Below, piece by piece: positions 7,471-15,670 of a stretch of 64,000 nt of DNA. The notes beneath the pieces are model-generated. The model saw only the letters and a program-made list of their open reading frames with translations, was not told where the DNA came from and did not search any database. Where the stretch lies: positions 186,517 through 250,516 of the forward strand of contig NZ_QWBW01000007.1 in the NCBI RefSeq assembly GCF_004117855.1, written 5' to 3'. Each line of letters starts with the position of its first letter. The stretch's first letter is position 1. The DNA comes from Modicisalibacter coralii (GTDB lineage: Bacteria > Pseudomonadota > Gammaproteobacteria > Pseudomonadales > Halomonadaceae). Position numbers and translations under genes: made by a program.

Positions 7471-8406
7471 CTAGAGCCGACACTGGGCGTCGAGCGCCCG
7501 GGCCTGGGCCCGGATGCGCCGACCGGAACTGGTACGACTGGATGAGGCGTAGCGTTGGGCGATCGCGTCGACCGCGTCCTGGGCCGGCGCGATCTCATCG
7601 ATCAGCTTGGCGGCCAGGGCATCCTCGGCGCTGTAGAGCCGCGCCTGGGTGGCGACGACATCGGCCACGTCCATGCCGCGATAACCGGCCACCGATTCAG
7701 TGAAGGTGGCGTAGTGGGCATCGAGCCGGTGATTGATCTCGGCGATGGCCTGGTCGGTGATCGGCTCGTGCGGGGAGCCGTCGTTCTTGTGGTCGCCGCG
7801 GAAAAAGGTGTTGAAGGTGATGCCCATCTCTTCTTCCATGCGGCTCACCTCGTAGGTCTCGATGATCACGCCGATCGAGCCGACGCCGGCGGTCGGGCTG
7901 CAGACGATTCGCGAACAGGCCGAGGCCAGGAAGTAGCCCGCCGAGTAGGCGGCGAAGTTGACCAGCGCCGTGATGGGCTTGACCTGCCGGCTGGCCTGGA
8001 TGAAGTCGGCCAGTTCCTTGCAGCCCATGGCGTGGCCGCCGCCGGTGTGAAAATCGAGGACGATCTCCTCGACCATCTCGTGTTTGAGCGCCGCCGTGAT
8101 CTGCGTGCGCAGCCGCTCGTAGGAGACCAGCTCCTCGCAGGCGGCATTGATGGTGCCGCGCCGAGCCACCAGGATCCCGTCGACCGGGATGATTGCCAGT
8201 CGCCCTACCACCTGCAGGCGCTGCATCTCGCGTTCTTCCGGGTTACCGCCGTCCAGACTGACACCGTTGGGCAGGTCGGCGGCCTTGCCGAGCAGGCGCG
8301 GCTCGAGGACCGTGCGCACGGACTGAACCAGCGTGGGCGTCGCGTACAGTGGCGTGTCGAACACCATCGACGCGATGTGTGGATAGTTGATCAGGGCGTG
8401 CGGCAT
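7471..8406 (-). CDS. S49-family prohead protease (lambda C/SppA-like)
   Basis: This encodes 311 residues. The S49 core is clear: the nucleophile Ser155 lies in NFAAYSAGYFLAS and the general base Lys207 in GDHKNDGSPHEP. The spacing of 52 residues equals that of bacterial SppA and lambda C dyads. The enzyme processes the capsid delta domain and portal vicinity during prohead maturation. It lies between portal and capsid genes and overlaps the portal gene by 16 bases. No nested scaffold start was identified. Confidence 0.92.
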   Translation of the reverse strand: MPHALINYPHIASMVFDTPLYATPTLVQSVRTVLEPRLLGKAADLPNGVSLDGGNPEEREMQRLQVVGRLAIIPVDGILVARRGTINAACEELVSYERLRTQITAALKHEMVEEIVLDFHTGGGHAMGCKELADFIQASRQVKPITALVNFAAYSAGYFLASACSRIVCSPTAGVGSIGVIIETYEVSRMEEEMGITFNTFFRGDHKNDGSPHEPITDQAIAEINHRLDAHYATFTESVAGYRGMDVADVVATQARLYSAEDALAAKLIDEIAPAQDAVDAIAQRYASSSRTSSGRRIRAQARALDAQCRL

Positions 8407-9671
8407 TTAAGGATCCCCTCGATTTCCTGCATCTGTTCGGGCGTGGCGTTCATCGACTGCTCGATGTTGCCGGAGTCGTTCATGTTCAGCGGGGTCAGGT
8501 AGCGGTCGCCGCCAGTGATGGGCGGCATGTTCTCGAGGCGACGGATGTCGTTGACCGACAGCCAGCCCCACTGGCGGCCCAGGGCATAGGATTCGTATCG
8601 GGATTTCTGGTCACCGCGCAGCAGGCCGCCGACGTTGAACTCGATGTAGTGGTTCTTGCGCTCTGCCGGTAGCAGCAGGTCGCGCATCATCGCGCCCTCG
8701 ATGCGCTTCACCCACGGCAGCAGGGTGTAGATGACGAACTGCAGGCCCTGGTGCTCGATGTTGCTGAATGTGGCCTTGTCAAGCTGCTGGACCATGTGCG
8801 GCGGCACCTTGTACAGCCGGCAGATCTCGTTGACCGAGAAGTTGCGGGACTCGAGCAACTGCGCCTTCTCGTTGTCCATGGAGAGCTGCTTGTAGGTCAT
8901 GCCCTCCTGCAGCATCGCGACCGAGAAGGCGGTGCGAAGCCCGCCGCCGTGCTTCTCGGTGAACTTCTCGAGGATCCGGTCGATGGCCCCCTGGCTCTCG
9001 ATTGCGGGCGCCTCGCGCGGCCGCTCGATCACGCCGGACATGGTGGCACCGCGCTGGAACACCGCCGCGGCGTGCTGGTCGGTGGCCAGCCCCAGGCCAA
9101 TGACGTCGGCGTTGGTGGCGATCGGCGAGAGGCCGACATAGCCGTCCACCGAGAACGCCTTGATGTGGTGCATCATGCGCATCGGCACCACCTCGTCGAC
9201 CTCGAGTAGGTGGTAGTACGGCATGGCGTCCGGCCCCTTCAGCACCCGGACTTTCTTCGGATGGATGGGGATCAGTTCGGTCGGGTAACCGCGCCCGTCG
9301 CGCTCGATCAGCGAGAACTGGTTTCCCTCGAGGCCGAGGCAGCCCTGGGCCTGCTCGTAATACTCGAACGCGGTGTCCTTGCGGTTGGGCTGACTGTGGA
9401 TCAGGTCGTAGACCGGGTGCTCGACGGCGCGGTCGCGGCCGCCCTTGCCGTCACGCCGGTACAGCTCGCAAGGCAGTTGCGCAACGGATTCGGCGAGCAG
9501 CGTGACGCAGGCACGCAGCGCACCCACCGCCATCGCGGTCTCGGTGTTGACCATGACGCCGGCGGAACTCTGGCGACCAGTCATGGAACTGACCCAGCCA
9601 GTCCAGTCCGGATTACGCTTGGCAGTGCCGGCGCTGCTAGACGAGGTAGTGAAAAGCCCGGGCCAGAACAT
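8391..9671 (-). CDS. HK97-type phage portal protein
   Basis: This encodes 426 residues. Conserved family stretches include VGALRACVTLLAESVAQLP, the VYDLIHSQPN block and NEICRLYKVPPHMV near residue 285. The dodecameric portal is the DNA entry channel and nucleates the capsid. The ATG at 9671 overlaps the stop of a small membrane protein gene (TGATG). Confidence 0.93.
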   Translation of the reverse strand: MFWPGLFTTSSSSAGTAKRNPDWTGWVSSMTGRQSSAGVMVNTETAMAVGALRACVTLLAESVAQLPCELYRRDGKGGRDRAVEHPVYDLIHSQPNRKDTAFEYYEQAQGCLGLEGNQFSLIERDGRGYPTELIPIHPKKVRVLKGPDAMPYYHLLEVDEVVPMRMMHHIKAFSVDGYVGLSPIATNADVIGLGLATDQHAAAVFQRGATMSGVIERPREAPAIESQGAIDRILEKFTEKHGGGLRTAFSVAMLQEGMTYKQLSMDNEKAQLLESRNFSVNEICRLYKVPPHMVQQLDKATFSNIEHQGLQFVIYTLLPWVKRIEGAMMRDLLLPAERKNHYIEFNVGGLLRGDQKSRYESYALGRQWGWLSVNDIRRLENMPPITGGDRYLTPLNMNDSGNIEQSMNATPEQMQEIEGILKCRTP

Positions 9672-9850
9672 CAGTCAGCCTCCTGCGCCGGGGTTTGGCG
9701 GCCGGCGGCGCGGGACGCCAGCCAGGACCACGCCAGGCACAGAACGCCGGCGACGATGTAGCCGGCGGCCGGGGCCAGCAGCCAGGCCCCGAACGACACC
9801 AGGGCGGCGCCGATCAGCCCGACGAGAAAAGCGATCAAGGGAATCAGCAT
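9671..9850 (-). CDS. Small two-helix membrane protein between terminase and portal
   Basis: A 59-residue frame starts at the ATG at 9850 and stops at 9671. It overlaps the terminase end by 7 bases and shares TGATG with the portal start, so it is embedded in a translationally coupled series. The sequence is almost all hydrophobic, with two predicted membrane segments (MLIPLIAFLVGLIGAALVSF and a second around AGYIVAGVLCLAW), then a basic tail. The function is unknown; HK97-like phages often carry a small gene here. Confidence 0.75.
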   Translation of the reverse strand: MLIPLIAFLVGLIGAALVSFGAWLLAPAAGYIVAGVLCLAWSWLASRAAGRQTPAQEAD

Positions 9851-11559
9851 GTCACGTCCGTCGTGTCGTAGATGGATTTCTGGGGCTCATCACCCTCGGT
9901 GAGAACCGCCCTACCCAGCGCCATGAGAATCGCGACGATGCCGTCGATCTTGTTCTCGTCCTTCTCCTTGCGCGGGTAGATGTTGTCCTTGGCGTCGGAC
10001 TTGGCGACCACGTTGGAGGCCATCCAGGTGAGCACGGGATCCGAGCTGTGCCGCCAGCGCCCACCGGTTATGGCGGCCTCCATCTCGCGCATCGCTGGGC
10101 TCATGTTCTGCACCGTGTTGCGGTACTCGATGACCTCGGCGCCGTCCTTCATCAGCTGGTGAGCGAGCTGCGTCGCGCGCCAGGGGTCGTAGGCGATTTC
10201 CTGGATCTCGAAGCGCCCGGCGAGGTCCTTGATGTCCTCGCGGATGACGTCGAAGTCGAGCTCCTCGCCATCAGTGGTGATCAGGTCGCCGCTGTTGACC
10301 CAGCTCTCGTAGGCGGCGCGGTTGTTGCTCGCCCGCTCGACCGCGCCTTCCGGCAGGTAGCTGCGCACGAAGACTGTCCAGCGCGTCTTCAACCGCCCCT
10401 TCTTGTCCTCGACCTCGTCGCGAAACAGCAGCGCGATGGCGGCGATGTCGGTCTTGCTGGCCAAGTCGACGCCCAGCCAGCAGGGCTGGCCCTCGAAGGC
10501 CTCGAGCGTCAGGCCGTCCTCGCCCGACGAGTGCCAGTCCGCCATGTTCAACCAGGCGGTGCGGGCGCTGACCCAGACATTGAGGTGCTTGGTCAGGAAG
10601 GCGTTCTGACGACTCGGGTAGCGAACGGCGTCGCGCTGCGCCTTGAGCAGGAATTCCTCGGAGACCGAGACGCCGAAGTTGGGGTTGGCCTTGCGCAGGA
10701 CCGCCGGATCCTGCCAGTCGTCCCCCTGGTCGATCGTGTAGATGATCCCGAACAGCTCGTCGTTGGGCAGCGCGCCGTCGAGCATCTGCTGCACCTGGCG
10801 GCGCTTGTCGTAACAGGGCCCGGCCAGGTTGAAGCCCGCGGTGGTGATGATGAACATCAGCGCCTGGTCGCGGGCGCCCATGCCGGTGAGCATGGTGTCG
10901 TAGAGGTTGGGCGTCTGGTGCTCGTGGAACTCGTCGACCAGCGCGCAGCTGGGCGAGGAGCCATCTCCCGGGTCGCCGATCAGCGGTTCGAGGCGACTGC
11001 CGTCCTCCGGGATCGAGATGTTCTTGGCCATGATCTCGATGCCGGCGGCACTAACCAGCGCCGGGGACTTCATCAGCATCAGCCGTGCCGGGCGGAAGAC
11101 CTCCCAGGCCTGTTTCTCGGTGGTCGCGCCGCAGTAAACCTCGGCGCCGTACTCGCCATCCGCGGCGAGCATGTAGTTGGCCACGCCGGCGGCCATCACC
11201 GACTTGCCGTTCTTGCGCTCGACCTCGACGTAGGCCTCGGAGAAGCGGCGAAGGCCGCTCTTCTTGCGCAGCCAGCCGAAGATCGCGCAGAAGATGAACA
11301 GCTGCCAGGGCTCGAGAGTGATCAGCCGGCGCTCACGCGCCCAGCGCCCCTTGGTGTGGGGCAGCAGTTGGATGAAGACACAGACCGTCTCGGCAGCGTC
11401 ACGGTCGAAACGGTACTGAAACGATCGGGACTTCGCTGCCTTCAGGTCGTCGAGATGGCGCCGGCAGGCCTGCCGGACCTCCTTGCACGCCGGAATCCTG
11501 CCAGCCACGACGTCCCGGGCGTACTTGTTCGCGGCGTTGACGTTGGGGTAGCTGGCCAT
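9844..11559 (-). CDS. terL: Terminase large subunit (Terminase_1 family)
   Basis: This encodes 571 residues. The ATPase has a Walker A variant VERKNGKS at 113-120 and Walker B with catalytic Glu in CALVDEFHEH at 205-214. The RNase H-like nuclease begins at WLGVDLASKTD (about 361-371) and ends with the acidic ENKIDGIVAILMALGRA block. It cuts and pumps phage DNA into the prohead through the portal. It directly follows the small subunit gene. Confidence 0.96.
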   Translation of the reverse strand: MASYPNVNAANKYARDVVAGRIPACKEVRQACRRHLDDLKAAKSRSFQYRFDRDAAETVCVFIQLLPHTKGRWARERRLITLEPWQLFIFCAIFGWLRKKSGLRRFSEAYVEVERKNGKSVMAAGVANYMLAADGEYGAEVYCGATTEKQAWEVFRPARLMLMKSPALVSAAGIEIMAKNISIPEDGSRLEPLIGDPGDGSSPSCALVDEFHEHQTPNLYDTMLTGMGARDQALMFIITTAGFNLAGPCYDKRRQVQQMLDGALPNDELFGIIYTIDQGDDWQDPAVLRKANPNFGVSVSEEFLLKAQRDAVRYPSRQNAFLTKHLNVWVSARTAWLNMADWHSSGEDGLTLEAFEGQPCWLGVDLASKTDIAAIALLFRDEVEDKKGRLKTRWTVFVRSYLPEGAVERASNNRAAYESWVNSGDLITTDGEELDFDVIREDIKDLAGRFEIQEIAYDPWRATQLAHQLMKDGAEVIEYRNTVQNMSPAMREMEAAITGGRWRHSSDPVLTWMASNVVAKSDAKDNIYPRKEKDENKIDGIVAILMALGRAVLTEGDEPQKSIYDTTDVTC

Positions 11560-11565
11560 CCGATC

Positions 11566-12039
11566 TCATCGCTTTTTGCCCACCAGATCCTTGAACGGGT
11601 TGTTGGCTTCCTTCGCGCCCGGTACCGCAAGGCGAGCCCGACTGGCGGGGTCGAGGCCCAGGGCGCTGCCGAAGGTCGTCATCTGCTTGAGGGATTCGTT
11701 GGCCACGGTGCAGGCCGGGTTCTTCACCACGCCGCCCATGGGGCTGTCCACCACCAGACCGTTGACAGCGATGTTCTCTTCCGCCTTGCGCCACCGCGCG
11801 TAGGCGGCACAATAGGCCTCGAGGTTGGGGATGTCGGACGCGGTGAGGATCTTGCTGCTCACCAGCCACGGCGCCACCCTCTCCCACATCTGAATGCCGA
11901 TCGGATCGAGCCACTCCGGTGGCGGCGGCACCTCGAGCAGCGAATCGGCCTGCGGCTCGTCATGGTTGATCGCCCGCTTGCCGGCGTTCCCTTGGACCGC
12001 CTTCAAGTGACTCGGCTTGGGCTTACGTCCACGGGTCAT
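11566..12039 (-). CDS. terS: Terminase small subunit (P27 family)
   Basis: The ATG at 12039 follows GAGGAGTT and gives 157 residues opening MTRGRKPKPSHLKAVQGN, the N-terminal signature of P27-type small terminases. The rest is helical (WERVAPWLVSSKILTASD...). The subunit recognises the packaging site and hands DNA to TerL. Sequence upstream in the same frame is rejected because it lacks the family start. Confidence 0.92.
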   Translation of the reverse strand: MTRGRKPKPSHLKAVQGNAGKRAINHDEPQADSLLEVPPPPEWLDPIGIQMWERVAPWLVSSKILTASDIPNLEAYCAAYARWRKAEENIAVNGLVVDSPMGGVVKNPACTVANESLKQMTTFGSALGLDPASRARLAVPGAKEANNPFKDLVGKKR

Positions 12040-12187
12040 AAATGAGAACTCCTCGCGCCGACCTGATTTTTCAATTTCGCGGGTGTAAAAATTTGACCTC
12101 GGCGTCGGTGTCCGGGGGTCGAAGGCTCCAGGGATTGACCCTCCCCCTCCCCTCGGCCTGGCCCGCACCATCGTAGTGCACCGGGCT

Positions 12188-12544
12188 TCACTGGCGGCCG
12201 GTCTGGGCCTCCTGTGCCGTCTTCACCTTGTGGCATGCCCGGCAGATGGCTTCGAGGTTGCTGTCATCGTCGGTACCGCCGGCGGCCAGCCCAACAATGT
12301 GGTCCACCTCGCTGGCCGGCTGCACCCGACCCGCACGCATGCAGGGCTGGCAGAGGTAGTTGTCACGCTGCAGGATCCGCTCGCGTTTCCGGCGCCAGGG
12401 GCGACCGCCTCGACCGCTGCCCTTCTGCCTTGGCTTCTGCCACGCGGCAGACAGGTGTTGGTGATCCGCGCAGTAGCCATTCCCGGCGGTCGTCTTGCGC
12501 GGGCACATGGCGGCGCGGCACGGACGTGGCGGCTTGGAAGGCAT
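12188..12544 (-). CDS. HNH endonuclease next to terminase
   Basis: This encodes 118 residues (MPSKPPRPCRAAMCPRK...). The HNH core reads SEVDHIVGLAAGGTDDDSNLEAICRACHKVKT, preceded by LCQPCMRAG, so it has the paired CxxC plus DH/N/H layout. HNH proteins beside terminase genes in HK97-like phages are needed for cohesive-end cutting with TerL. The 148-base gap to terS (12040-12187) is therefore a reasonable place to look for cos. An upstream in-frame start would overlap another gene and is rejected. Confidence 0.88.
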   Translation of the reverse strand: MPSKPPRPCRAAMCPRKTTAGNGYCADHQHLSAAWQKPRQKGSGRGGRPWRRKRERILQRDNYLCQPCMRAGRVQPASEVDHIVGLAAGGTDDDSNLEAICRACHKVKTAQEAQTGRQ

Positions 12545-12687
12545 CGGCGTCACCTGCTGACGATCATGAGAGAAGCGAAAATTCTCGGCAGCCGGGAGAC
12601 TGCCCGTCCCCATGGCTGGCTTTGGGGTGGTCCGGAAGGACCCGCGATTTTCTGCATCAGCGTGGTGCGGACGCGCCTGCTCGGCAT

Positions 12688-12825
12688 TCAGCGCACCTTG
12701 CGCCACTTGCGCTCGATCCATCGCGCGGCCGCCGTGATCTTGTCCCTCACGTACCGATACGGGACAACCACCACCGCGAGGAGCAGGATCTTCGTGATTC
12801 CCCATGCCGTGTTCGGCAGCGGCAT
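12688..12825 (-). CDS. Small membrane protein in lysis region
   Basis: A 45-residue frame starts at an ATG at 12825, 6 bases after an AGGAGG ribosome site. It has one membrane helix (ITKILLLAVVVVPYRYV) followed by a strongly basic amphipathic tail rich in Arg, Lys and Trp. It lies between the spanin and HNH genes. Such small basic single-span proteins may act as lysis accessories, but this is inference. Confidence 0.7.
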   Translation of the reverse strand: MPLPNTAWGITKILLLAVVVVPYRYVRDKITAAARWIERKWRKVR

Positions 12826-12878
12826 ATCGCCTCCTATGCCCGCGGCGCGGGCGATGTCAGTTCGATGGGCGTGGCCGC

Positions 12879-13151
12879 TTACTCGGCATCGTCGTCATCC
12901 ATCCTCTGCAGGATCTGGCTCACACCCAGCCGATCGGCGTTGGCCCGGCGCCGCAGCGACTCGTAAGCGGCCAGCAGATCCAGCAGCCCGCCGTTGCTCT
13001 CATTCGTCAGAGGCGGCGCCGGTAGAGGTGTCAGCAGGTGCGGCGGCACGTTCGGCGTCATCACCACCGGCACGGTCTTCACCGAGCCGGCGCACCCAGT
13101 CACCAACGCCAACAGGCAGAGGCTGAGCAGCCCAGTCGCGAGTCTCGGCAT
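12879..13151 (-). CDS. o-spanin lipoprotein (Rz1-like)
   Basis: The ATG at 13151 gives 90 residues starting MPRLATGLLSLCLLALVTGC, with lipobox LVTGC at Cys20 followed by a proline-rich segment (PNVPPHLLTPLPAPP) typical of Rz1. The gene starts inside the Rz-like gene in a different frame and extends beyond it, the usual overlapped spanin layout. The product sits in the outer membrane and, with the i-spanin, fuses the membranes at the end of lysis. Confidence 0.88.
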   Translation of the reverse strand: MPRLATGLLSLCLLALVTGCAGSVKTVPVVMTPNVPPHLLTPLPAPPLTNESNGGLLDLLAAYESLRRRANADRLGVSQILQRMDDDDAE

Positions 13152-13458
13152 CCGTTTTCTCCATCTGGCGCAGGTCGCGGCGCTTAGCGTCGATCTGCTC
13201 GTTGGCATCGGACAGCGCCGCCTCCCGATCAGCCAGGGCGGCATTCAGGCGCTGGGCCTCGGCGCGGCGGTAGTCCAGCGCGCTCTGCAGCGCGGCGGCC
13301 AGATCTTCGGACTTCTCGGCCTGAGCCCGGGCAGCATCCCGCTGGGCGGTGAGCGCCTCGATGCGCCACCAGCCAAGGGCGCCAGCCACGGCGGCCAGCA
13401 ACGCCAACCACGCCCAGCCGGGCACCAGCCGCAGCAGCTTGCCGATCACCGGCGCCAC
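13000..13458 (-). CDS. i-spanin (Rz-like)
   Basis: From a GTG at 13458 this encodes 152 residues: a short cytoplasmic start, one membrane segment (GWAWLALLAAVAGALGWW) and a long periplasmic coiled coil rich in Ala, Glu, Gln and Arg. An upstream ATG at 13506 is possible but would add an unlikely basic extension. The gene overlaps the holin end and contains the start of the Rz1-like gene, so it fits the spanin pair. The start is not certain. Confidence 0.82.
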   Translation of the reverse strand: MAPVIGKLLRLVPGWAWLALLAAVAGALGWWRIEALTAQRDAARAQAEKSEDLAAALQSALDYRRAEAQRLNAALADREAALSDANEQIDAKRRDLRQMEKTDAETRDWAAQPLPVGVGDWVRRLGEDRAGGDDAERAAAPADTSTGAASDE

Positions 13459-13796
13459 CGACCGACGATGATGTCGTAGATGTCGTCGGCCTTGTTGCGC
13501 ATCCACTCCGTGCCCAGGAATCCCAGAAACACGCAGGGAGCGATGGCCACCGACGGCGCCAGGTCATAGCGATCCGCCAGGGCCTGAAACAGCGGGAACA
13601 GCCCGACGCTGAGCAGCGTACAGACCAGAGCCCCCAACATCGCCTTCTTCCAGGGGCCGCCGTCCTGCAGGCCCCGGAACAGCGCGATGGCAAACGTCAG
13701 CAGCGCCGCCGCCAGGTTGGGCAGATACTCGATCACCCGCTGCCAGAGTTCAGGATCACGTTCCTGCATGGCGCGTTTCTCGTGTTTACGGTTCAT
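13446..13796 (-). CDS. Lambda-type phage holin
   Basis: The ATG at 13796 follows GAGGTG and gives 116 residues opening MNRKHEKRAMQERDPELW. Three hydrophobic segments follow (YLPNLAAALLTFAIALFRGL, AMLGALVCTLLSVGLFPLF, and VAIAPCVFLGFLGTEWM), the topology of lambda S-family holins. It times lysis by forming inner membrane lesions that free the endolysin. A second in-frame Met at codon 10 could produce a shorter partner, as with lambda S105/S107, but this is unproven. Confidence 0.88.
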   Translation of the reverse strand: MNRKHEKRAMQERDPELWQRVIEYLPNLAAALLTFAIALFRGLQDGGPWKKAMLGALVCTLLSVGLFPLFQALADRYDLAPSVAIAPCVFLGFLGTEWMRNKADDIYDIIVGRWRR

Positions 13797-13842
13797 CGTT
13801 GGGCACCTCATGAGCTGCCCGCGTACCGGAAGGGTTATCGTG

Positions 13843-14373
13843 TTATGCGACGTGCCCACCGGCCTGGCGGTACACGTCGACCAGCTCAGCCATGGCCACC
13901 TCTCGCTGCCCATAGCCAGCGCCGGGCAGGCTCGCCCAGATCGTGCGGCATGCATGAATGGCATCGCGGATGCGGCCGTCGTAGATCAGCCGCAGTGCCT
14001 TGCACTGGCGAATCAGCTGCGTGGCGGCGGCATCCTGGCTCGCCGGCGTGAAGTCGGTGAAGCCGAAACGCTCAACCAGATCGTCCCAGGTCGACTCGAG
14101 GAACTGGGCACGCCCCGCCGCCGTACTGTGGATGCCGTAGGCCGGCAGCCAGATCGAGCGACGCGGGTGATCGGCATAGCTGTGGAACAGGCCACCACCG
14201 ACCAGCACGTTGTAGCCGTCCTGATCACCGAAACGGACGGTACCCTCTGCATGCGCGAGCATGTCGAGGAATGCAGCCAGGTTGCCGGCGTCATCGGCTG
14301 CGGGGTCAACGGGCGGATCGAACGGGACCAGCTCGGCCTCGCCGAGCCAGGTGCGCGGTGCATAGGCAGGCAT
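13843..14373 (-). CDS. Endolysin, lambda R-type lytic transglycosylase
   Basis: The ATG at 14373 gives 176 residues. The lambda R family is recognised by FLDMLAHAEGT (candidate catalytic Glu43), YNVLVGGGLFHSYADHPR, STAAGRAQFLESTWDDL and FTPASQDAAATQLI. It cuts peptidoglycan once the holin opens the inner membrane. There is no signal peptide, consistent with holin-dependent release. The gene lies just downstream of the phage tRNA. An upstream in-frame ATG inside the tRNA is rejected. Confidence 0.93.
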   Translation of the reverse strand: MPAYAPRTWLGEAELVPFDPPVDPAADDAGNLAAFLDMLAHAEGTVRFGDQDGYNVLVGGGLFHSYADHPRRSIWLPAYGIHSTAAGRAQFLESTWDDLVERFGFTDFTPASQDAAATQLIRQCKALRLIYDGRIRDAIHACRTIWASLPGAGYGQREVAMAELVDVYRQAGGHVA

Positions 14374-14450
14374 GACGAGGCCTCGGGATAGGTGCCGCCC
14401 GACGGGACATGGGGAACGAGCGCGGGGAACGCACGGCCGGGCGGCGTAAC

Positions 14451-14525
14451 TGGTAGCGGGTAGTGGAGTCGAACCACTTTCTCCGGGATATGAGCCCGGC
14501 GTCTTTACCGTCTGACTCACCCGCT
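14451..14525 (-). tRNA. Phage tRNA with CAT anticodon (Met or lysidine-type Ile)
   Basis: The minus strand folds into a cloverleaf. The acceptor is AGCGGGT/ACCCGCT, the anticodon stem CCGGG/CCCGG with loop CTCATAT (anticodon CAT), the T arm AGTGG/CCACT with loop TTCGACT, and the CCA is encoded. The D stem is only three pairs and the variable loop is four bases, so it is unlike the host tRNAs. CAT can mean elongator Met or, after lysidine modification, Ile for AUA codons. The sequence does not settle which. It lies just upstream of lysis genes, where lambdoid phages carry tRNAs. Confidence 0.88.
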
Positions 14526-14625
14526 AGAAACGACGGCGCCCCGGCCACCGGAGTGGTCGAGGCGCACGGATCACAAGCATAGCTGAACACTAGCACCGCG
14601 GTGTCGCAATTACAACATATTGTGG
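14526..14625 (-). promoter_or_regulatory. Possible late promoter region
   Basis: This 100-base gap between the probable late regulator and the tRNA is where a Q-dependent late promoter is expected. On the minus strand TTGTAA, 17 bases, TAGTGT is a weak sigma-70-like match, near an inverted repeat ACAA-N4-TTGT. The call rests mainly on position. Confidence 0.35.
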
Positions 14626-15333
14626 TTATATAGCCGAAAAAGCCTGTTGCTCTACCACCGATAGTAGTGATGCCCTCGCCCGCTTGGTCGTTTGCTTCAG
14701 GCTCTGCACGCTCTTGAACACCACCCGATCGCCCGGGGCCAACTGGCGCATCCGCTGGCGCGAGCGCCAGGCGTTGTGCCGCACTGGCGCCAGCGCCCAC
14801 ACCACTGGTCGGAACGCCACGCACTCCCCGGCCGCATACCCCGCACCCGGCGCCCAGCCCAGCCGACGCAGGACGACCAGCTGCGCGTCGCACACCTCGG
14901 CGAGCGATAACCCCCGCTCCCCGGCCAGCACCGCATGATGCAGCGCGATCTGCCCGACCGCCCGGCGCTGGTGCCGATGCTCAGGGATCGCATACCCGCA
15001 CAGCAGCACCGCCATACGCTGGCGCTCGGAGAGGTGCGCCAGCAGCGCCTCGGCCATGGAGCGCCAGCGGCAGGCATACCGGTACCGCTCCGCCGCCTGG
15101 CCGACGTGGTCAACCCGGCCGGTCAGTTGCCCGCGCCCCTCGCCCATCCCGGCGATGCTGCTCGCCTGGTGATACCCGGGGTTCTGGTGGCGCAGGTCCA
15201 GTCGCCAGCTCACCTCCACCTCGATCAGCGCTGCCAGCGCCGCCGACAATGCCCGCTCCCGGCGCTGCCCCTCCGGCTCGCGCCGCACGATCCCCAGCAA
15301 CTCGCCGATACCCATGTCCTCGATCTGGCGCAT
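14626..15333 (-). CDS. Putative phage late regulator (Q position), family not recognised
   Basis: This encodes 235 residues beginning MRQIEDMGIGELLGIVRRE; the start follows AAGGGG. The protein is Arg-rich and helical. One stretch (LSERQRMAVLLCGYAI) has a loose sigma-region-4/HTH look and is followed by LSLAEVCDAQLVVLRRLG. It is the last gene before the phage tRNA and lysis genes, exactly where Q antiterminators lie. At least two intrinsic terminators inside the late operon need such a factor. No motif proves the function. Confidence 0.5.
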   Translation of the reverse strand: MRQIEDMGIGELLGIVRREPEGQRRERALSAALAALIEVEVSWRLDLRHQNPGYHQASSIAGMGEGRGQLTGRVDHVGQAAERYRYACRWRSMAEALLAHLSERQRMAVLLCGYAIPEHRHQRRAVGQIALHHAVLAGERGLSLAEVCDAQLVVLRRLGWAPGAGYAAGECVAFRPVVWALAPVRHNAWRSRQRMRQLAPGDRVVFKSVQSLKQTTKRARASLLSVVEQQAFSAI

Positions 15334-15364
15334 AGCATCCCCTTCAAATAATTAAACACTTCTG

Positions 15365-15393
15365 TTGCGTTTCGCCACACTTGTGTGTATACT
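15365..15393 (+). promoter_or_regulatory. hicAB promoter and candidate HicB operator
   Basis: TTGCGT (15365-15370), a 17-base spacer and TATACT (15388-15393) make a good sigma-70 promoter 26 bases before hicA. An inverted repeat CACAC-TT-GTGTG (15376-15387) lies in the spacer and is a candidate autoregulatory site. Confidence 0.75.
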
Positions 15394-15418
15394 GAGTTCA
15401 TCGAATCGAGGAGGAGGC

Positions 15419-15598
15419 ATGACATACAACGAGTTCGTCAGATGGTTGAAGAAACGCGGCGTTGAGGTCACCACCGGCAAAGGACGGCACAGCATGAAGG
15501 CGACTCACAACGGAAAGACGGTCCCGCTCCCCTACCACGGCGCCAAGGAAATCGGCGAGGGAGTCAGGAAACGGATCATCAAGCAACTGGGCCTCTAA
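15419..15598 (+). CDS. hicA: HicA-family mRNA interferase toxin
   Basis: This encodes 59 residues starting MTYNEFVRWLKKRGVEV after a GAGGAGG ribosome site. The dsRBD-like HicA fold is recognised by GKGRHSMK, with the catalytic His at residue 24, and the ending KEIGEGVRKRIIKQLGL. HicA cuts mRNA during translation. It is encoded against the direction of the surrounding right operon, next to hicB, so it is a self-contained insert in the prophage that could stabilise the lysogen or act against other phages. Confidence 0.93.
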   Translation: MTYNEFVRWLKKRGVEVTTGKGRHSMKATHNGKTVPLPYHGAKEIGEGVRKRIIKQLGL

Positions 15599-15670
15599 GG
15601 AGGCCCCATCACCGACGAACCCGGCATGCCTCCGGTCGACAACAACCCCGTGAACGCAAGAGGTGTTCGC

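Noticed and set aside
9445-12045. Open plus-strand frame of 866 codons opposite terminase and portal
   Set aside because: It is the mirror of two certain minus-strand genes in a GC-rich genome, has Arg/Val/Gln-biased composition and no domain or ribosome site.
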